DNA from: Cotesia glomerata
Lineage: Eukaryota; Arthropoda; Insecta; Hymenoptera; Braconidae
Assembly: GCF_020080835.1 (NCBI RefSeq)
Contig: NC_058161.1
Coordinates: forward strand, 8,038,001 to 8,102,000
Direction of reading: 5' to 3'
DNA: 64,000 nucleotides
The position numbers were made by a program, and so were the translations under genes. Position 1 is the stretch's first letter, and each line of letters starts with the position of its first letter. Under the pieces are notes generated by a model. That model searched no databases. It was not told the DNA's origin and was given only the letters and a program-made list of their open reading frames with translations. Shown here one piece after another: positions 24,551 through 35,665 of the stretch.

Positions 24551-24865
24551 TAGGATATTATCCGGTCTCTTTGATTGTTATAAGTGAAATGTCAAAGACA
24601 TTAAATACATATTAAAAATTATTGTCATAATTTTGTTAATTAAACATGTTTTATAAATTATATATTGCTAATACTTAAAAAAATGGTTTATCAATTAATA
24701 TGATTAAATTTATTTTTACTAATTTTCTATACTGACAAGTTCATCCCTACATGTAATTAATTATGAATTGAGAAAAACTCAATCAAAGATAGTATTCACC
24801 CTAAAATCTAAGTTAAAAGTATATGATTGTGTTGCGGAGTTATAGATAACTTATGATGTAGTTAT

Positions 24866-24905
24866 ACAGGTTGTCCTAGAAGTAACGGACGCCATGGTAT
24901 CGTAG
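24866..24905. mobile_element. Left end of an X element, truncated
   Basis: TACAGGTTGTCCTAGAAGTA then ACGGACGCCAT matches the X terminus, but no second arm or right end follows. Confidence 0.6.
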
Positions 24906-25221
24906 AAATAATATTACTACTAAACCAATACTTCATTCTATTTTATTTAAATAAGAGGTATGTACCGTGAAATAATATTTTCTATCATGTTCTGTAAAAT
25001 AATATACGATATGATCAGTTAAACAATGAGAAACCACCATCCATGCTCTTAAAGTAAATTTCGAAGAAAGCAGTGTTTTGTAACTACATAATATATAAAT
25101 TTAAGACTTCTAATGATTCGGGAAGTTATGAGTTTTCACCAGACTTCAAAAAAAAGTTTCCATATAATTGCGTTTAAGGCAAATTTATGGCTTACGATTA
25201 TATCATAATCAAAACAAAAAA

Positions 25222-25823
25222 AAATTAGGAAAACGGTTGACCCTGAGGGCCATCCCTGCAACTTCCCGCTACTTTCGTAATTAAGCGCTCAAAATTGCAC
25301 TTATTACGTTTTTGAGCTTTTCGAGCTCAAAAATATAATTTTCGTGTAGTTGTAAGCTCTCCGAGCTCAAAAGTCTGATAGAAGTTTAATAAAACATTAT
25401 TTTTTGAATTTTCAAACCGCAATTCAATAACTTTTGAATGAATGTACCGATTTTCACGCGGTTGGCGCCATTCGTCGCAGTTTTTCAAATTCTATTTCAC
25501 TTTTTTTCGATTTCTTTCATCAACGATAACTCACGAACGAATTAACCGATTTTGACCGGCTTGGTGGCGATCGACGTGGTTTTTCGATGTTTAGAGCTGA
25601 TTAGTTTTTGGAATTGATCGGTCGAGCCGTTTAAAAGTTATTAAAAAAAAAACCACATTTAAATAAATTTTTTTTCGCAGTTTTTTTAAGACTTCTCAAA
25701 ATCTATCAGTCCGAATCGGTCCAACGTATTTAAAATCTAAGTTTAGTCGAACCCTTTCGAATGGCACCAACCGCGATCGAATCGGTTAAGCCGTTCAAAA
25801 GTTATGAGATGTTTACACGCATG

Positions 25824-25901
<78 letters not shown>

Positions 25902-26050
25902 GACACCATCGCGGGAATAGTCAGGGAAGCTTCCTAGGACCTCAAAACGTCGAGATCTGATGAAAACTCGATTTTCGAAAAGCGGGGTAAAAACAATAAC
26001 TTCCCAATTTTTGAAAATTTTCAATTTTCTTAGCGGGAAGTTAAAAATTA
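25222..26050 (+). repeat. R element, full length (first of a tandem pair)
   Basis: This is the reference copy. Order: AATTAGGAAAACGGTTGACC head; CAACTTCCCGCTA; GAGCTC hairpins (25310-25370); a module AATAACTTTTGAATGAATG...CGATTTTCACGCGGTTGGC; a second module ending GATCGACGTGGTTTTT; an inverted module (CCAACCGCGATCGAATCGG); an AC microsatellite (25827-25896); the CGTCGAGATCTGATGAAAAC tail; and TTAGCGGGAAGTTAAAAATT. The CTTCCCGC near the head and GCGGGAAG at the tail are inverted. No protein-coding frame runs across it. The family is not recognised. Confidence 0.85.
25827..25896. repeat. (AC)n microsatellite inside R element
   Basis: An AC run at the conserved position of the R element. Confidence 0.95.
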
Positions 26051-26126
26051 GGAAAACGGTTGACCCTGAAGGCCATCCCTGCAACTTCCCGCCAACTCTA
26101 TACCTAAACGCTTAAAATTGCACTTA

Positions 26127-26496
26127 CACGGAGAAAAAAATATCGTTAGAATAAGGATACGTATCGTTATTCTGACTATACGCCGTATAGTCATTTTTTT
26201 TAGAGATATACGCTGTATAGCCACTTCAGCCAATTCAGCTATACAGCGGATCATCAAAATGACGATCCATATCATTATCTTAGCGTTACATTTAGTTAAT
26301 TCAACTGTACAGATCCTCACGTTAACGAAACAGTTACCTGTTTTGACGAAACTACATATATTTACAAGAGCTATTCTCTGTATGCTTTTAAGTCAAACAA
26401 ATAAATCCTTAAATCAGAAATCCGGATCGTTATTTTAAGGAAACGTCATTTGAAGATACGTTGGATAGTCATTTTAACAATATTTTTTTGTCCGTG
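26127..26496. mobile_element. 370-bp MITE, CACGGAGAAAAAAATAT ends
   Basis: Inverted ends CACGGAGAAAAAAATAT and ATATTTTTTTGTCCGTG are flanked by TA. The empty site is known from sister copies, which read CACTTATGACG, so a TA duplication is demonstrated. The interior holds repeated TACGCYGTATAG and CGTTATTYT-type motifs. Open frames across it are fortuitous. Confidence 0.9.
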
Positions 26497-26826
26497 TATG
26501 ACGTTTTTGAGCTCTTCGAGCTCATAAATACAATTTGTATGTTATTTTGAGCTCTCCGAGCTCAAAAAATAGCTTTTGTGTACTTTTGAGCTCTTCGAGC
26601 TCAAAAATTTGATAGAAGTTTGATAAAACGCTATTTTTTGAATTCTCAAATCGCAATAACTTTTGAACGAATGAACCGATTTTCACGCGGTTGGTGGCAT
26701 TCGACGCAGTTTCTTAAGCTCCATGAAGAATCTTCAAGTTTAAATCGATAAAACGAAAAATTTCGGAGTAATTCCGAAAAAACACTTTTTTCGGTTTTCT
26801 TTCGTTGACGCTATCTCTCGAACGAA

Positions 26827-27265
26827 GAATATATGGCGAGGCTTTCGCCTAAGAGGCCGTTTCCTGGGCTCAAAAGAGCTATACACGCACGTATATCTAT
26901 CCTACCCTCACATAGGAAATACACAGCCAAGTTTGCCGGCAAGGAAAAACCCTGCCCTCAAGCATTTACGCTATCATAGGGCAGATGTGAATTGAGTTGA
27001 ATTTAATGTCAATCTGTCCTCGTACTTAGTTAACTGTATCAACCCATTCAACGACTGCGTTAGCCTGATCGGTAATATAATGACAACTCGACCAGTTACC
27101 AGCGGGGCCCATGCGGGGAGGTGCAGCCGTAAGACCTGTTTGAGCCATAACACTTATCCCCCTTACAAGAGTCTTGTTTGTTCGTCTGTCTAGTCTAGTC
27201 CCCGAATCTTTGAGCTTACCTGCGTTGCCAAATAATTTTGACAACGTCACGAGGCCTTGCTCAGA
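26827..27265 (-). mobile_element. LINE-like 3' fragment, 439 bp
   Basis: An insertion in R bounded by a ~15-bp direct repeat (TATCTCTCGAACGAA at 26812 and TATCTTTCGAACGAA at 27266). This is a long duplication typical of target-primed reverse transcription. It is much GC-richer than R. On the minus strand a frame of about 75 codons (27250-27026) ends in VVEWVDTVN, followed by ~200 bp without a frame that ends GCCTCGCCATATATTC, with no poly(A). It could be a 5'-truncated LINE 3' end or a SINE. The family is not recognised. Confidence 0.5.
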
Positions 27266-27571
27266 TATCTTTCGAACGAATCAACCGATTTTGACCGGAT
27301 TAGCGGTGATCGACGTGGTTTTTCAAGCTCAAGCGCGGATTAGTTTTTGGAGTTGATCGATGAAGCCGTTTAAAAGTTATTCCAAAAAAAACCACTCTTA
27401 AAAAAATTTTTTTCCGATTTTTTTTCAGATTTCTCAAAATTTCTCAAAATCTATCGGTCCGAATCGATTCAAATTCATAGGAAATCTAAGTTCGAGGGAA
27501 CTTTTTAGAACGCCGTTTGGTAGATTCCGATCGGTTCAATCGTTTAAAAGTTATAAGCGATTCACATACTT

Positions 27572-27598
27572 ACACACTCACACACACACACACACACT
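27572..27598. repeat. (AC)n tract at LINE 5' junction
   Basis: The R-element AC microsatellite, cut here by the R1-clade LINE. The AC tract resumes at 29405-29420. Confidence 0.9.
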
Positions 27599-29404
27599 CT
27601 GCATGCTGGATACAGCCGGTAAGATACTAGAACGTATAATCCACCAAAGGATAGAAGCAGTTGTCGATCCACTCTTAGCAGACAATCAGTACGGATTTCG
27701 GAAAGGACGATCAACCCTGGACGCGATCAACCTGGTTGTCGGTATAGCCAAAGACGCAATCGCCGGTACCAGTTGGAAGGGGGGAACGAGGAAATATTGC
27801 CTGGTGGCAACTTTAGACATAAAAAATGCCTTCAACTCCGCCAACTGGGATTACATCATGCAAGCTCTTCAAGAGATGAACGTACCAGGATACCTACGAA
27901 GAATAATCGCTAGCTAATTCACAGATAGAGTCCTGAGATATGACACGAAGAATGGTCCAAAGGAGTATGATGTTACTGGAGGTGTATCGCAGGGTTCTGT
28001 TCTCGGTCCACTTCTCTGGAATGTCATGTACAACGGATTGCTGAGACTGAAACTACCAAGAAATGTCAAACTGGTAGCGTACGTGGACGACGTAGCCGTA
28101 GTAATCGTCGCCAAGCATCTTGATGAGATAAAACATATGTTCGCTATCACCTTTGAGCGAATTAACCAGTGGATGGACACAGTAAATCTACAACTGGCTA
28201 AACAGAAGACCGAGGCTGTACTTATCACTAGCAGAAAAGTGGTGGAAACGATCAATCTAAACGTCGGAGACCAAGAAATCACATCCCAACCATTCATTCG
28301 ATATCTGGGAGTGATGCTCGATGCCCGACTTAACTTCAAACAACAAGTTGAACACGTGAACGCCAAAGCATCAGCAGTAGTAGCCAACCTAGTACGATGG
28401 ATGCCCAACATCGGTGGCCCGAAGCAGACAAGGAGGTCATTGCTATCATCAGTAGTTACATCGGTCCTCACATTTGGTATATCCATTTGGGCCGACGCAC
28501 TTGAGATTCAAGAATCATGGAGGAAAGCACGTCCAGTTTACCGACTGAGCGCTCTAAGATTAGCCAGCGCCTTTCGAACAATATCAGAGGAAGCAGTGTG
28601 TGTCATTTCCGGAACTTTGCCACTCAGAGTCCTAGCTGAGGAAAGACGGAACCTTTACCAACGAAAGAGGACAACCGCACAAAGTGCCGAGGAACTCAGA
28701 GCTAAAGAACGGCAGAACAGCATCGCACGATGGCAATCGCAGTGGGACGCCGCGACAACAGGGAGATGGACACACCGTCTCATATCGAAGATCGACGTTT
28801 GGCTAAACCGAAGTCATGGCGAGGTCAATTACTATCTGACGCAGTTGTTGTCAGGACATGGATGTTTTCAGACGTATCTTCACCGCTTCAAGCATGATGA
28901 TTCACCGGAGTGCCCGTCCTGCCCAGGAATCAATGAAGACGCGGAGCACGTTTTCTTTGAGTGCCCACGATTTTACCCACAGCGAGATGAGCTGGAGATG
29001 ATCCTAAAGAATAAAATCCAACCAGAGACAATAGTAGAAGCAATGTTGTCATCAAGAGCCTCCTGGAGAGCCATCAGCATATTTGCAACAGAAGTCCTCA
29101 TAGACTTGCGTTCCATCGAAAGAAGAAGAGCAAATGACAACAACTAGAAGAAAGGTAAAATAACACCTTAGCTACCAGAAGAAAGAGCAGTAGCTAGATC
29201 CTCCCCTCACGAAGTAATGCCTAACGGCGGTTTCCATGAGGGATTAGGGGAAAGATAAAAAGGGGTTTAGGGTTTAGTGGGTAGGGGCGCTAGCGTCGAG
29301 TTTTAGTATGACACTGCGTCGAGTCGCCACATATCCAGGCCAAACAACTATGCCTAGAATCCGTAAAAAGGATCCCCCCCCCCCTTAAAACAAAAAAAAA
29401 CAAA
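27599..29404 (+). mobile_element. R1-clade non-LTR retrotransposon, 5'-truncated, in AC repeat
   Basis: The element starts abruptly inside the reverse transcriptase domain, right after an AC tract, and ends in a C-run plus A-rich tail (GGATCCCCCCCCCC...AAAACAAAAAAACACAC) that returns to an AC tract. R1-clade identity comes from the ORF: LLDTAGKILERII-type start, GGVxQGSVLGPLLWNxMY, AYxDDVA, and a C-terminal Cys2-His-Cys knuckle. Waldo-type members of the R1 clade are known to insert into ACAY repeats, and this placement fits that habit. The 3' UTR is 29148 to about 29390. Confidence 0.85.
27600..29147 (+). pseudogene. R1-clade reverse transcriptase ORF, truncated, one stop
   Basis: A single frame from 27600 to the stop at 29145-29147, broken only by an in-frame TAA at 27915-27917 where a Tyr codon is expected (RRIIAS-stop-FTDRVLRYDT). 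Numbering from 27600: the first catalytic Asp lies in ATLDIKNAFNSANW (about residue 72), then TGGVSQGSVLGPLLWN, then LVAYVDDVAV with a YVDD in place of the commoner YADD. The C-terminal part has CPSCPGINEDAEHVFFEC, a CX2CX7HX4C knuckle typical of R1-group ORF2. The endonuclease and the whole first ORF are missing through 5' truncation. The enzyme would have copied its RNA onto nicked DNA in the nucleus. This copy cannot be active. Frames antisense to it (27914-28486) are shadows. Confidence 0.9.
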
Positions 29405-29744
29405 AAAACACACACACACAGTGACAACCTCGCGGGGATAGTCAGGAAAGCTTCCTGTGACCTTCAAACGTCGAGATCTGATGAAAACTCGATTTTTGCA
29501 AAACGAGGTGAAAACAATAACTTCCCGATTTTTGAAAATCTTCGATTTTCTTAGCGGGAAGTTAAAAATTACATTTTTTCAAATACTTTATAATCTACAA
29601 CATTCATGGTTTATTTTCGAAACATTCGAAAACTTTATCGAATCAGAAATGTTGATAAAATAAAGCGATACTTAGTTAGAATTTGAAAGAATTATGAGTT
29701 TTTGAACAAAAAAGCAATTTTTAAATTGTAACTTTTTATAATTA

Positions 29745-29772
29745 TCTATATATATATATATATATATATATA
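29745..29772. repeat. (TA)n microsatellite
   Basis: A short TA run preceding the tandem repeat below. Confidence 0.9.
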
Positions 29773-29815
29773 AGAGATTTCCACGTATCTACTCCCTCAT
29801 CACGATATCTCTGGA

Positions 29816-30300
29816 ACTATAAGACCTAGAGACGAAATTTGGTAGGAGTATTACTTTCACTATGTAGAGGTCAGCTAAGAACGGATTTTAAGAAATTCCT
29901 CCCCCAAAGGGGTTTGCGGGGGCGTTAACAATGAAAAATTCCCGTTTTTAAATTATAGCTCCTATCGACTCCAAATTTGGTAGGAATCTTCTGTAACAGA
30001 TGTAGAAATCATCTATGAACGAATTTTACGATATCTCACTCCCACAGAAGGTTGCGGGGGTAGCTATTAACAATGAAAATTTTTAATTTTCAAGCTATAG
30101 CTCCTATCGACTCCAAATTTGGTAGGAATCTTCTGTAAGTGATGTAAAAATAATTTATGAATGAATTCTACGATATCCCACTCCACAGGGGGTTGCGGGG
30201 GTGGGTGTTAACAATGAAAATTTTGAATTTCTAAGGTGTAGCTCCTATATGCTCCAAATTTAGTAAGAATCTGCTATATGTGAGATATCAATGATCTAAG
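29816..30300 (+). repeat. ~142-bp tandem repeat, 3.4 units
   Basis: Units beginning near 29816, 29957, 30099 and 30241 share CTCCTATCGACTCCAAATTT, GGTAGGAATCTTCTGTAA and GGTTGCGGGGG...TTAACAATGAAAATTTT. The first and last units are the most diverged. Confidence 0.8.
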
Positions 30301-30427
30301 AGATCAAATAACACACAAATTGTATTTATGTGCTCGAAGAGCTCAAAAACGTCATAAGTGTAATTTCAAACGTTTTGGTATAGAAATGGCGGGAAGTTGC
30401 AGGGATGGCCGTTTTCCTAATTTTTTT
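30301..30427 (-). repeat. R element head fragment
   Basis: CTCGAAGAGCTCAAAAACGT followed by GGCGGGAAGTTGCAGGGATG, the R head in minus orientation with a short internal deletion. Confidence 0.8.
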
Positions 30428-30589
30428 TCTTATGATACAGCTATATTAAAATGAAAAACATTTTTTCATCATATCTGCACCGAAAGTTTCAATTTTTGGA
30501 GTGAGGGACTCTTTTTATGATTTTCGGAAAAGGAAATGTTTTTTTAAAGAATGCAATGCCATCTGTTGGAAATATATTTAATTATGTAA

Positions 30590-30740
30590 CTGAATGGTAG
30601 AGGCTTTTGGCTATGGGTGTGCTGGCACACACGCTTTGCTCGTCGCGCTAACGGGTGAGTGTCAAAAGTCTTATTCACTAAGTTCATATATAAATAAACG
30701 TAATCTATATAGTATTTCGCACGATATCGCGCGAAAAAAC
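30590..30740. repeat. Relic related to 1330-1590
   Basis: GTGTGCTGGCACACACGCTT and the downstream ATAAATAAACGTAAT align loosely with the reverse complement of the 1330-1590 segment. The termini are not resolved. Confidence 0.3.
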
Positions 30741-33296
30741 AAACAGATGGTCATAAATTTTTTATTTTTAACAGTACTAATGAATTCAGTCTTATTATCA
30801 CATTATAATGTGAAAATTCATTGCTTGATCACGATATTATGCAAAATTATCGCACGACTTGGCTTGTAGAAATTTATTTTAGCTATCTATCAATTCTTGG
30901 CTTCTAAAGAAAACATATTTATATTCATGTGTTTTTTCAAAATCAATAGTTCAACATGTTGATCTCTGTTAAACATAAATTTGCAAGTAATACTCCTTCA
31001 AATTATTTGAATATTCATGGTTTATAATTATACAGTAGTCTGATTCGTTTACAGTCTAGCTGACGGCATATTTATTGTAATTAATTGAATTATCTAAAGG
31101 AGTATGTATTATCTAAATTTATAAATATAATATAAATTTAACTTTTACGATCTCCTTTACTACTTCGCATCGTATTCTCTTGCAGTCAGCGGTTAATCTC
31201 ACTATCCTCTTGTCGTAGTATCTTCGTTAAGCATGTGATAATTTAATTAAAACTCTTGAAAAATTTCAAATAACTTTCGTCATCGCATATATAATACAGT
31301 ATAAATAATGTCACACTCTCGAAATACGGATGCGAAAAAATTCAATAATAATAATGATAATGATAATAATAACCATAATAGAAAAAAATTGTATTACAAA
31401 AAGTACATTTGAAAATTGGCCAAGTTTTCTGTTACTCCTAAAACTTTTTAAACTTTATTTCATTTTTTTATATTACGTTTTTATGCTCCTTGTGTTTCAA
31501 CACGCAAGTCTGGCTCCTTACCGCTAAACTTTTGCCTACTTTAAACTTTGAACTTCGTAACGCTACTACCGGCCAATAGTCTACTCTACTTTTTATAAAG
31601 TTTACCTTTACTGAGAAAATTTATATTTGTCATGTGTAAGAAATTCCATTTTATAATTTAATTAAATTTTTTTTTATTGACATCTTTGATTCACGTAATC
31701 ATTTCATATGTTTATAATTCATTACCGGAAAAAATTTAATTTACTGGATTGATATTTCTAATCAATTGAGCAAAAGTAAACTTTAAAAATATTTTTTGCG
31801 CGGATAAGTAAAATAGCTGATCTTTTTTAGTATACAATTTTTTCTGGGTATTATATCTTGAAATGCTGAATAGAAGGAAAATTTCTTACAAAGAATCTTG
31901 TCTTATCTTTGCTGACTGCAGGAAATTATTTATATATATAAAGCAAGAGACAGAGAAAAATCGGAAAATTATAACAAGTTTCTGAGAAGACTTTATCTAT
32001 TGATATAAGCCAGCAGTCAAGTTTATATCTATTCGTTTTTTAAAATACAGAAAAGATATATAGGTCCACTTCTATACAACATAACCAATACGAGAACATT
32101 AAAATTTTTCTAATCCTGCGAATCTTCAATATGAAAGTAAGTTGGAGCAATAAATAATTGGAAAATCGATTCTTAAAAGTAATTAGTGTCTTCAGCTTTA
32201 GACTCTAGTCATTACTGAAAATCAATTACATGAAAAAGAAATACTATCTTTGTTGACGTCAACCTGTTGGTGTATGTAGATGATGAGTGATGAGTAATAA
32301 CAATGTCTTTAGCGAGGCTTAATGAGTTGACCTGATTTTTTTTTCACTAGGTTCATAATTATGCAGAGTAGAATGCTATTCAATCCACTTACGTTATCCT
32401 TATCATCTAATTATAAGTCTTCTAAGGTTGAGTCAGACATCGCTTTGTATCATAAGGAATACGTTATATCCGTTCATGTGATGATAAAGCTCGTATAAAG
32501 TAAAAAATCAATTTTACTAACATTATAACACTGTATAGATATGAATTATACATTTTTTCCGTAAGAAATCATTCCGAAGTAAAACGATTTATTACAAAAC
32601 ATAAAAAATGATTTTTTTTCAACATTTTGTGGAGAAAAATGAAGAAAGTCACGATTCTGTCGGTTTATCGGAATAAATTTTGACAACTTTATTACAATTG
32701 ATATTACGCAGGCATGAATAGAGTGTATTGATAAGTGCTTAGAGGAAAAAAAAATTAAATGCCAAGATTTATATTTAAACGGAATAGTTTTTGTTATGAT
32801 ATCATATTGTATAGTATTATGAATCATAAACCATGAGGTATATTTGAAAGAAATCATTTGTTTCATGTCCAAAAAATAAGAGATGCCTGAGGATCGTTTT
32901 ATCATAACGTCAGTCGAAGAACTAAAAATAAATTTTTAAATAATGTATTCTGACGTTAAAGAAATGATCTCACTCTTGCTCACAACTTAAAAATTGTTAT
33001 CTTTTTTTAAAAATAAATTTTCTTTATGGCTAAAAATTTCATGTGAGAAGAAAGTGGCCCGAGGCTAAAAATGAAGAATGGGCTTAAACGAAAGACAAAC
33101 GGGGTTAAGAAAACTAAAAAAAAAATGAACAATATATAATAACAGTATATTACACTCAGTATAATAAGGGCCAAAAGGTGGAATTTCTGTTCGTGTAGTT
33201 TATACTATTTTCTGTCATAGCCGATCGAAAGTACGGTAATTAGTTCCATTTTTATAAACAATAAAACAACGTTCCAGCAAGCAGCTCACGTTTGTG
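30741..33296. other. No supported gene
   Basis: AT-rich DNA. Short frames at 30594-30869, 31330-31527 and 32546-32905 are low-complexity and unrecognised. A slightly GC-richer patch lies at 31140-31230. Confidence 0.4.
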
Positions 33297-33567
33297 CACT
33301 GATAGAAGGATTTGTTTGTAGTTAAAAATATTTGTTAATATTTAACAAATCATTTATTAGAGACCACTTTTTAGTCCTTAATAAATATTTCTTAGTATTT
33401 AAAAAAATTTATTAATATTTAATAAATGAATATCAGATTTATTAAATACAAACACATCATTTTAAATACTAAGAAATATTTGCTTAATGCTAAAAAGTGG
33501 TCTCTAATAAATGATTTGTTAGCTATTAACAAATATTTTTTGGTACAAATAAATCCTTCTATCAGTG
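33297..33567. mobile_element. 271-bp foldback element, CACTGATAGAAGGATT ends
   Basis: Arms CACTGATAGAAGGATTTGTT and AAATCCTTCTATCAGTG are flanked by TG on both sides. The inner arms contain opposing AAATATTTGTTAATATT and AGAGACCACTTTTTAG motifs. The short plus-strand frame here is fortuitous. Confidence 0.8.
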
Positions 33568-33616
33568 TGCGGTCAACTTTAGCCTTTCTTTCTCAGTTCT
33601 TTAGACACTCTCGTAG

Positions 33617-33685
33617 GTTTTTAATTTCCAGCTAAAAAAATCGGGGAGTTATTGGATTTACCCCGTTTTGCAAAAAGTTAAAAGA
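33617..33685 (-). repeat. R element tail fragment
   Basis: TTTCCAGCTAAAAAAATCGG followed by ACCCCGTTTTGCAAAAA matches the R tail in minus orientation. Confidence 0.6.
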
Positions 33686-34664
33686 TAATTCGATTCATCT
33701 ATAGCATATTTTAGTATTTGTGTAGGAATGTAGAGACAGAGAGAGGTTACTTTTCGATACTAGTGCGAGATGAGTTAACTAAACTATAGAATGCCAGAAT
33801 TCGTACAGTTTGCGCCCTCTGCATGTTACTCGAAAATCCAACTTTTGCAGTTGATGTGACAAAAATGTTCTTTCCTCCCGCTGTTATTAAGGGTGTGCGC
33901 GTAATTCTGATAGAGAATGAATGTTAGGCTTATTTCTCTATTATCTAAGGTGGAAGTACGTACTTTCGACCAAGGTATGAAAAAAAAGAGTTGCGCAATC
34001 ATGTCGGTTCTGTTAGGACAAAAGCTTTTTCCATCGCGTGTATTTTGTCTAATCTCGTCGGCTTGAAAATCCAAAGTAGCCAGATCAAGTTGTTGTTTTA
34101 ACTTTTTATACTTCCTGCACTTGAGAGATAAGATTTCATTTTCAGTAAAATAAAAATAATAAAAAAATATACGGATGTCATGCCGCAAAGAACTAGTCCG
34201 TTTTAAAATCTTCATGCTGTCTTGTCTTATGCTTGTAATCATCTATGTTACAACTGAACGCTACAGCATAAAATTTCTTCTTATTTTGTTCTCTCATATT
34301 TGTATCTGTATCTATATTTATATCTACTTATTCCCTTCCCTTATCTTTTATCTTTTCTCTATTTTCAGTTCATACTATTTTTCTCCCTTTGGTTTTTACG
34401 TTCACGTCTTCTATATATGCTCTTGTATGCAGTTCTATGATGAGAGAGTTGGCAGGAAAAACTCGTTTAAAATTGCCCTCGAGGAAGCCTCTTCTTACAT
34501 ACCTACCATTCTTTCTATATCATACATATAAGAAATAAGTTTCCAAGAAAAATTTAAATTTCGTAGACTCATGTATGAGAAGCTGAGAATTTTTTTTCAA
34601 TTACTCTGTCGAGCAAATTTATTATTTTTTTTTCACTTATCATTTTTACTACCTATCTCTTATT
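33686..34664. other. No supported gene
   Basis: Moderately GC-richer than the flanks at 33780-34110. Overlapping frames on both strands (33826-34242 minus, 34175-34531 plus) show no recognisable domain. Confidence 0.4.
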
Positions 34665-35060
34665 ACACGGAAAGAAAAATATGGGAACTATTTCCATAAT
34701 TTTATGGGAACAGTTCCCAGGCAATTATAGGAACTGTTCCCATAATTATAGGAAATTTCCCCAGAATTATGGGAAAATTTCCCATAACGATAGGAATGGT
34801 TCCCATAATGGTATAGGAATGGTTTCTATAATTATAGGAATGATTCTTATACAATTATAGGAATCATTCCCATAATATTACGGGAAATATTCCCATAATG
34901 ATATAGTAATGGTTCCTATATCATTATGGGAACTATTCCCATAATGGTATAGGAAGGATTCCTAGAATATTATAGGAATCATTCCTATACCATTATGGGA
35001 ATCATTCTCAAAATAAAATAAAGATAAAATCTTTGCGCGGAGTGAGTTCGAAATGATTCC
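34665..35060. repeat. Degenerate palindromic minisatellite (ATTATAGGAAT/ATTCCCATAAT)
   Basis: Starts with an ACACGGAAAGAAAAATATGG end like those of the CACGGA elements. The body is about 20 alternating copies of TAGGAATGATTCCTATA-like units in both orientations, giving strong self-complementarity. No matching right end is evident, so it may be a truncated foldback element. Confidence 0.6.
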
Positions 35061-35078
35061 TATAATATATACACGGAA

Positions 35079-35192
35079 AAAAATAATTGGGGCTGCCACA
35101 TGATACATTCCTGTGGCAGCCACATGATTTTTTCATGGGCCAGCCACATGATTTTCATGTGACAGCAACATAATTTTCATGCAGTAGGCAAT
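35079..35192. repeat. Short minisatellite, CAGCCACATGATTTT units
   Basis: Begins with ACACGGAAAAAAATAATTGG, another CACGGA-type end, followed by about four copies of a ~25-bp unit containing CAGCCACATGATTTT. Confidence 0.6.
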
Positions 35193-35446
35193 AATAGTTA
35201 AAACAACAATAATAATTAAATAATAATAATAATCATAATAATAATCTATATTATTAAGAGAATAAGAAAAATTTTGTGGCCAGTGTATTTATATGATAAA
35301 ATGGGTTTTTGCTTGGAGTTATGCCTTTTCAAGATTTCATATCATTCTCACCAACAGTCAATTTATTATAATAAGAATTTAGGCTGCATTCGAAAATGCT
35401 CTGTGTCTAGATACATAATGAAGAAATGACCTTGTATCTGGTAAAC

Positions 35447-35544
35447 TACTGACATTTTTGAAGATATAAGCTCATCCCGATGTTACACTCATCAAGAGCT
35501 TTCTTTTGAATACCCACATACGTTTTGATATATTTTTCATATAT

Positions 35545-35547
<3 letters not shown>
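35447..35547. repeat. Arm of a TA-core repeat family
   Basis: ATATAAGCTCATCCCGATGT and TACCCACATACGTTTTGATA. Related arms lie at 5118-5195, 36700-36765 (inverted) and 43640-43760 (inverted), always beside TA-rich cores. Confidence 0.7.

Positions 35548-35548
<1 letters not shown>

Positions 35549-35639
<91 letters not shown>
35549..35639. repeat. (AT)n microsatellite
   Basis: An AT run of about 45 units. Open frames of alternating Ile/Tyr in both directions are artefacts. Confidence 0.95.
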
Positions 35640-35640
<1 letters not shown>

Positions 35641-35665
35641 CTATATATATAATATATATAAATTA

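Larger units (their letters stand above)
26049..29573 (+). repeat. R element, second of tandem pair, with three insertions
   Basis: Begins directly at the end of the preceding copy (GTTAAAAATTAGGAAAACGG junction). R sequence is present at 26049-26126, 26497-26826, 27266-27598 and 29405-29573. The gaps are filled by a TA-flanked MITE, a LINE-like fragment and an R1-clade LINE. Joined in order, the pieces follow the reference copy. Confidence 0.85.

Noticed and set aside
26118..26438. 106- and 90-codon frames on opposite strands
   Set aside because: They read through the inverted repeats of the 370-bp MITE.
27914..28486. 190-codon minus-strand frame
   Set aside because: It lies antisense to the R1-clade reverse transcriptase and is a shadow of it.
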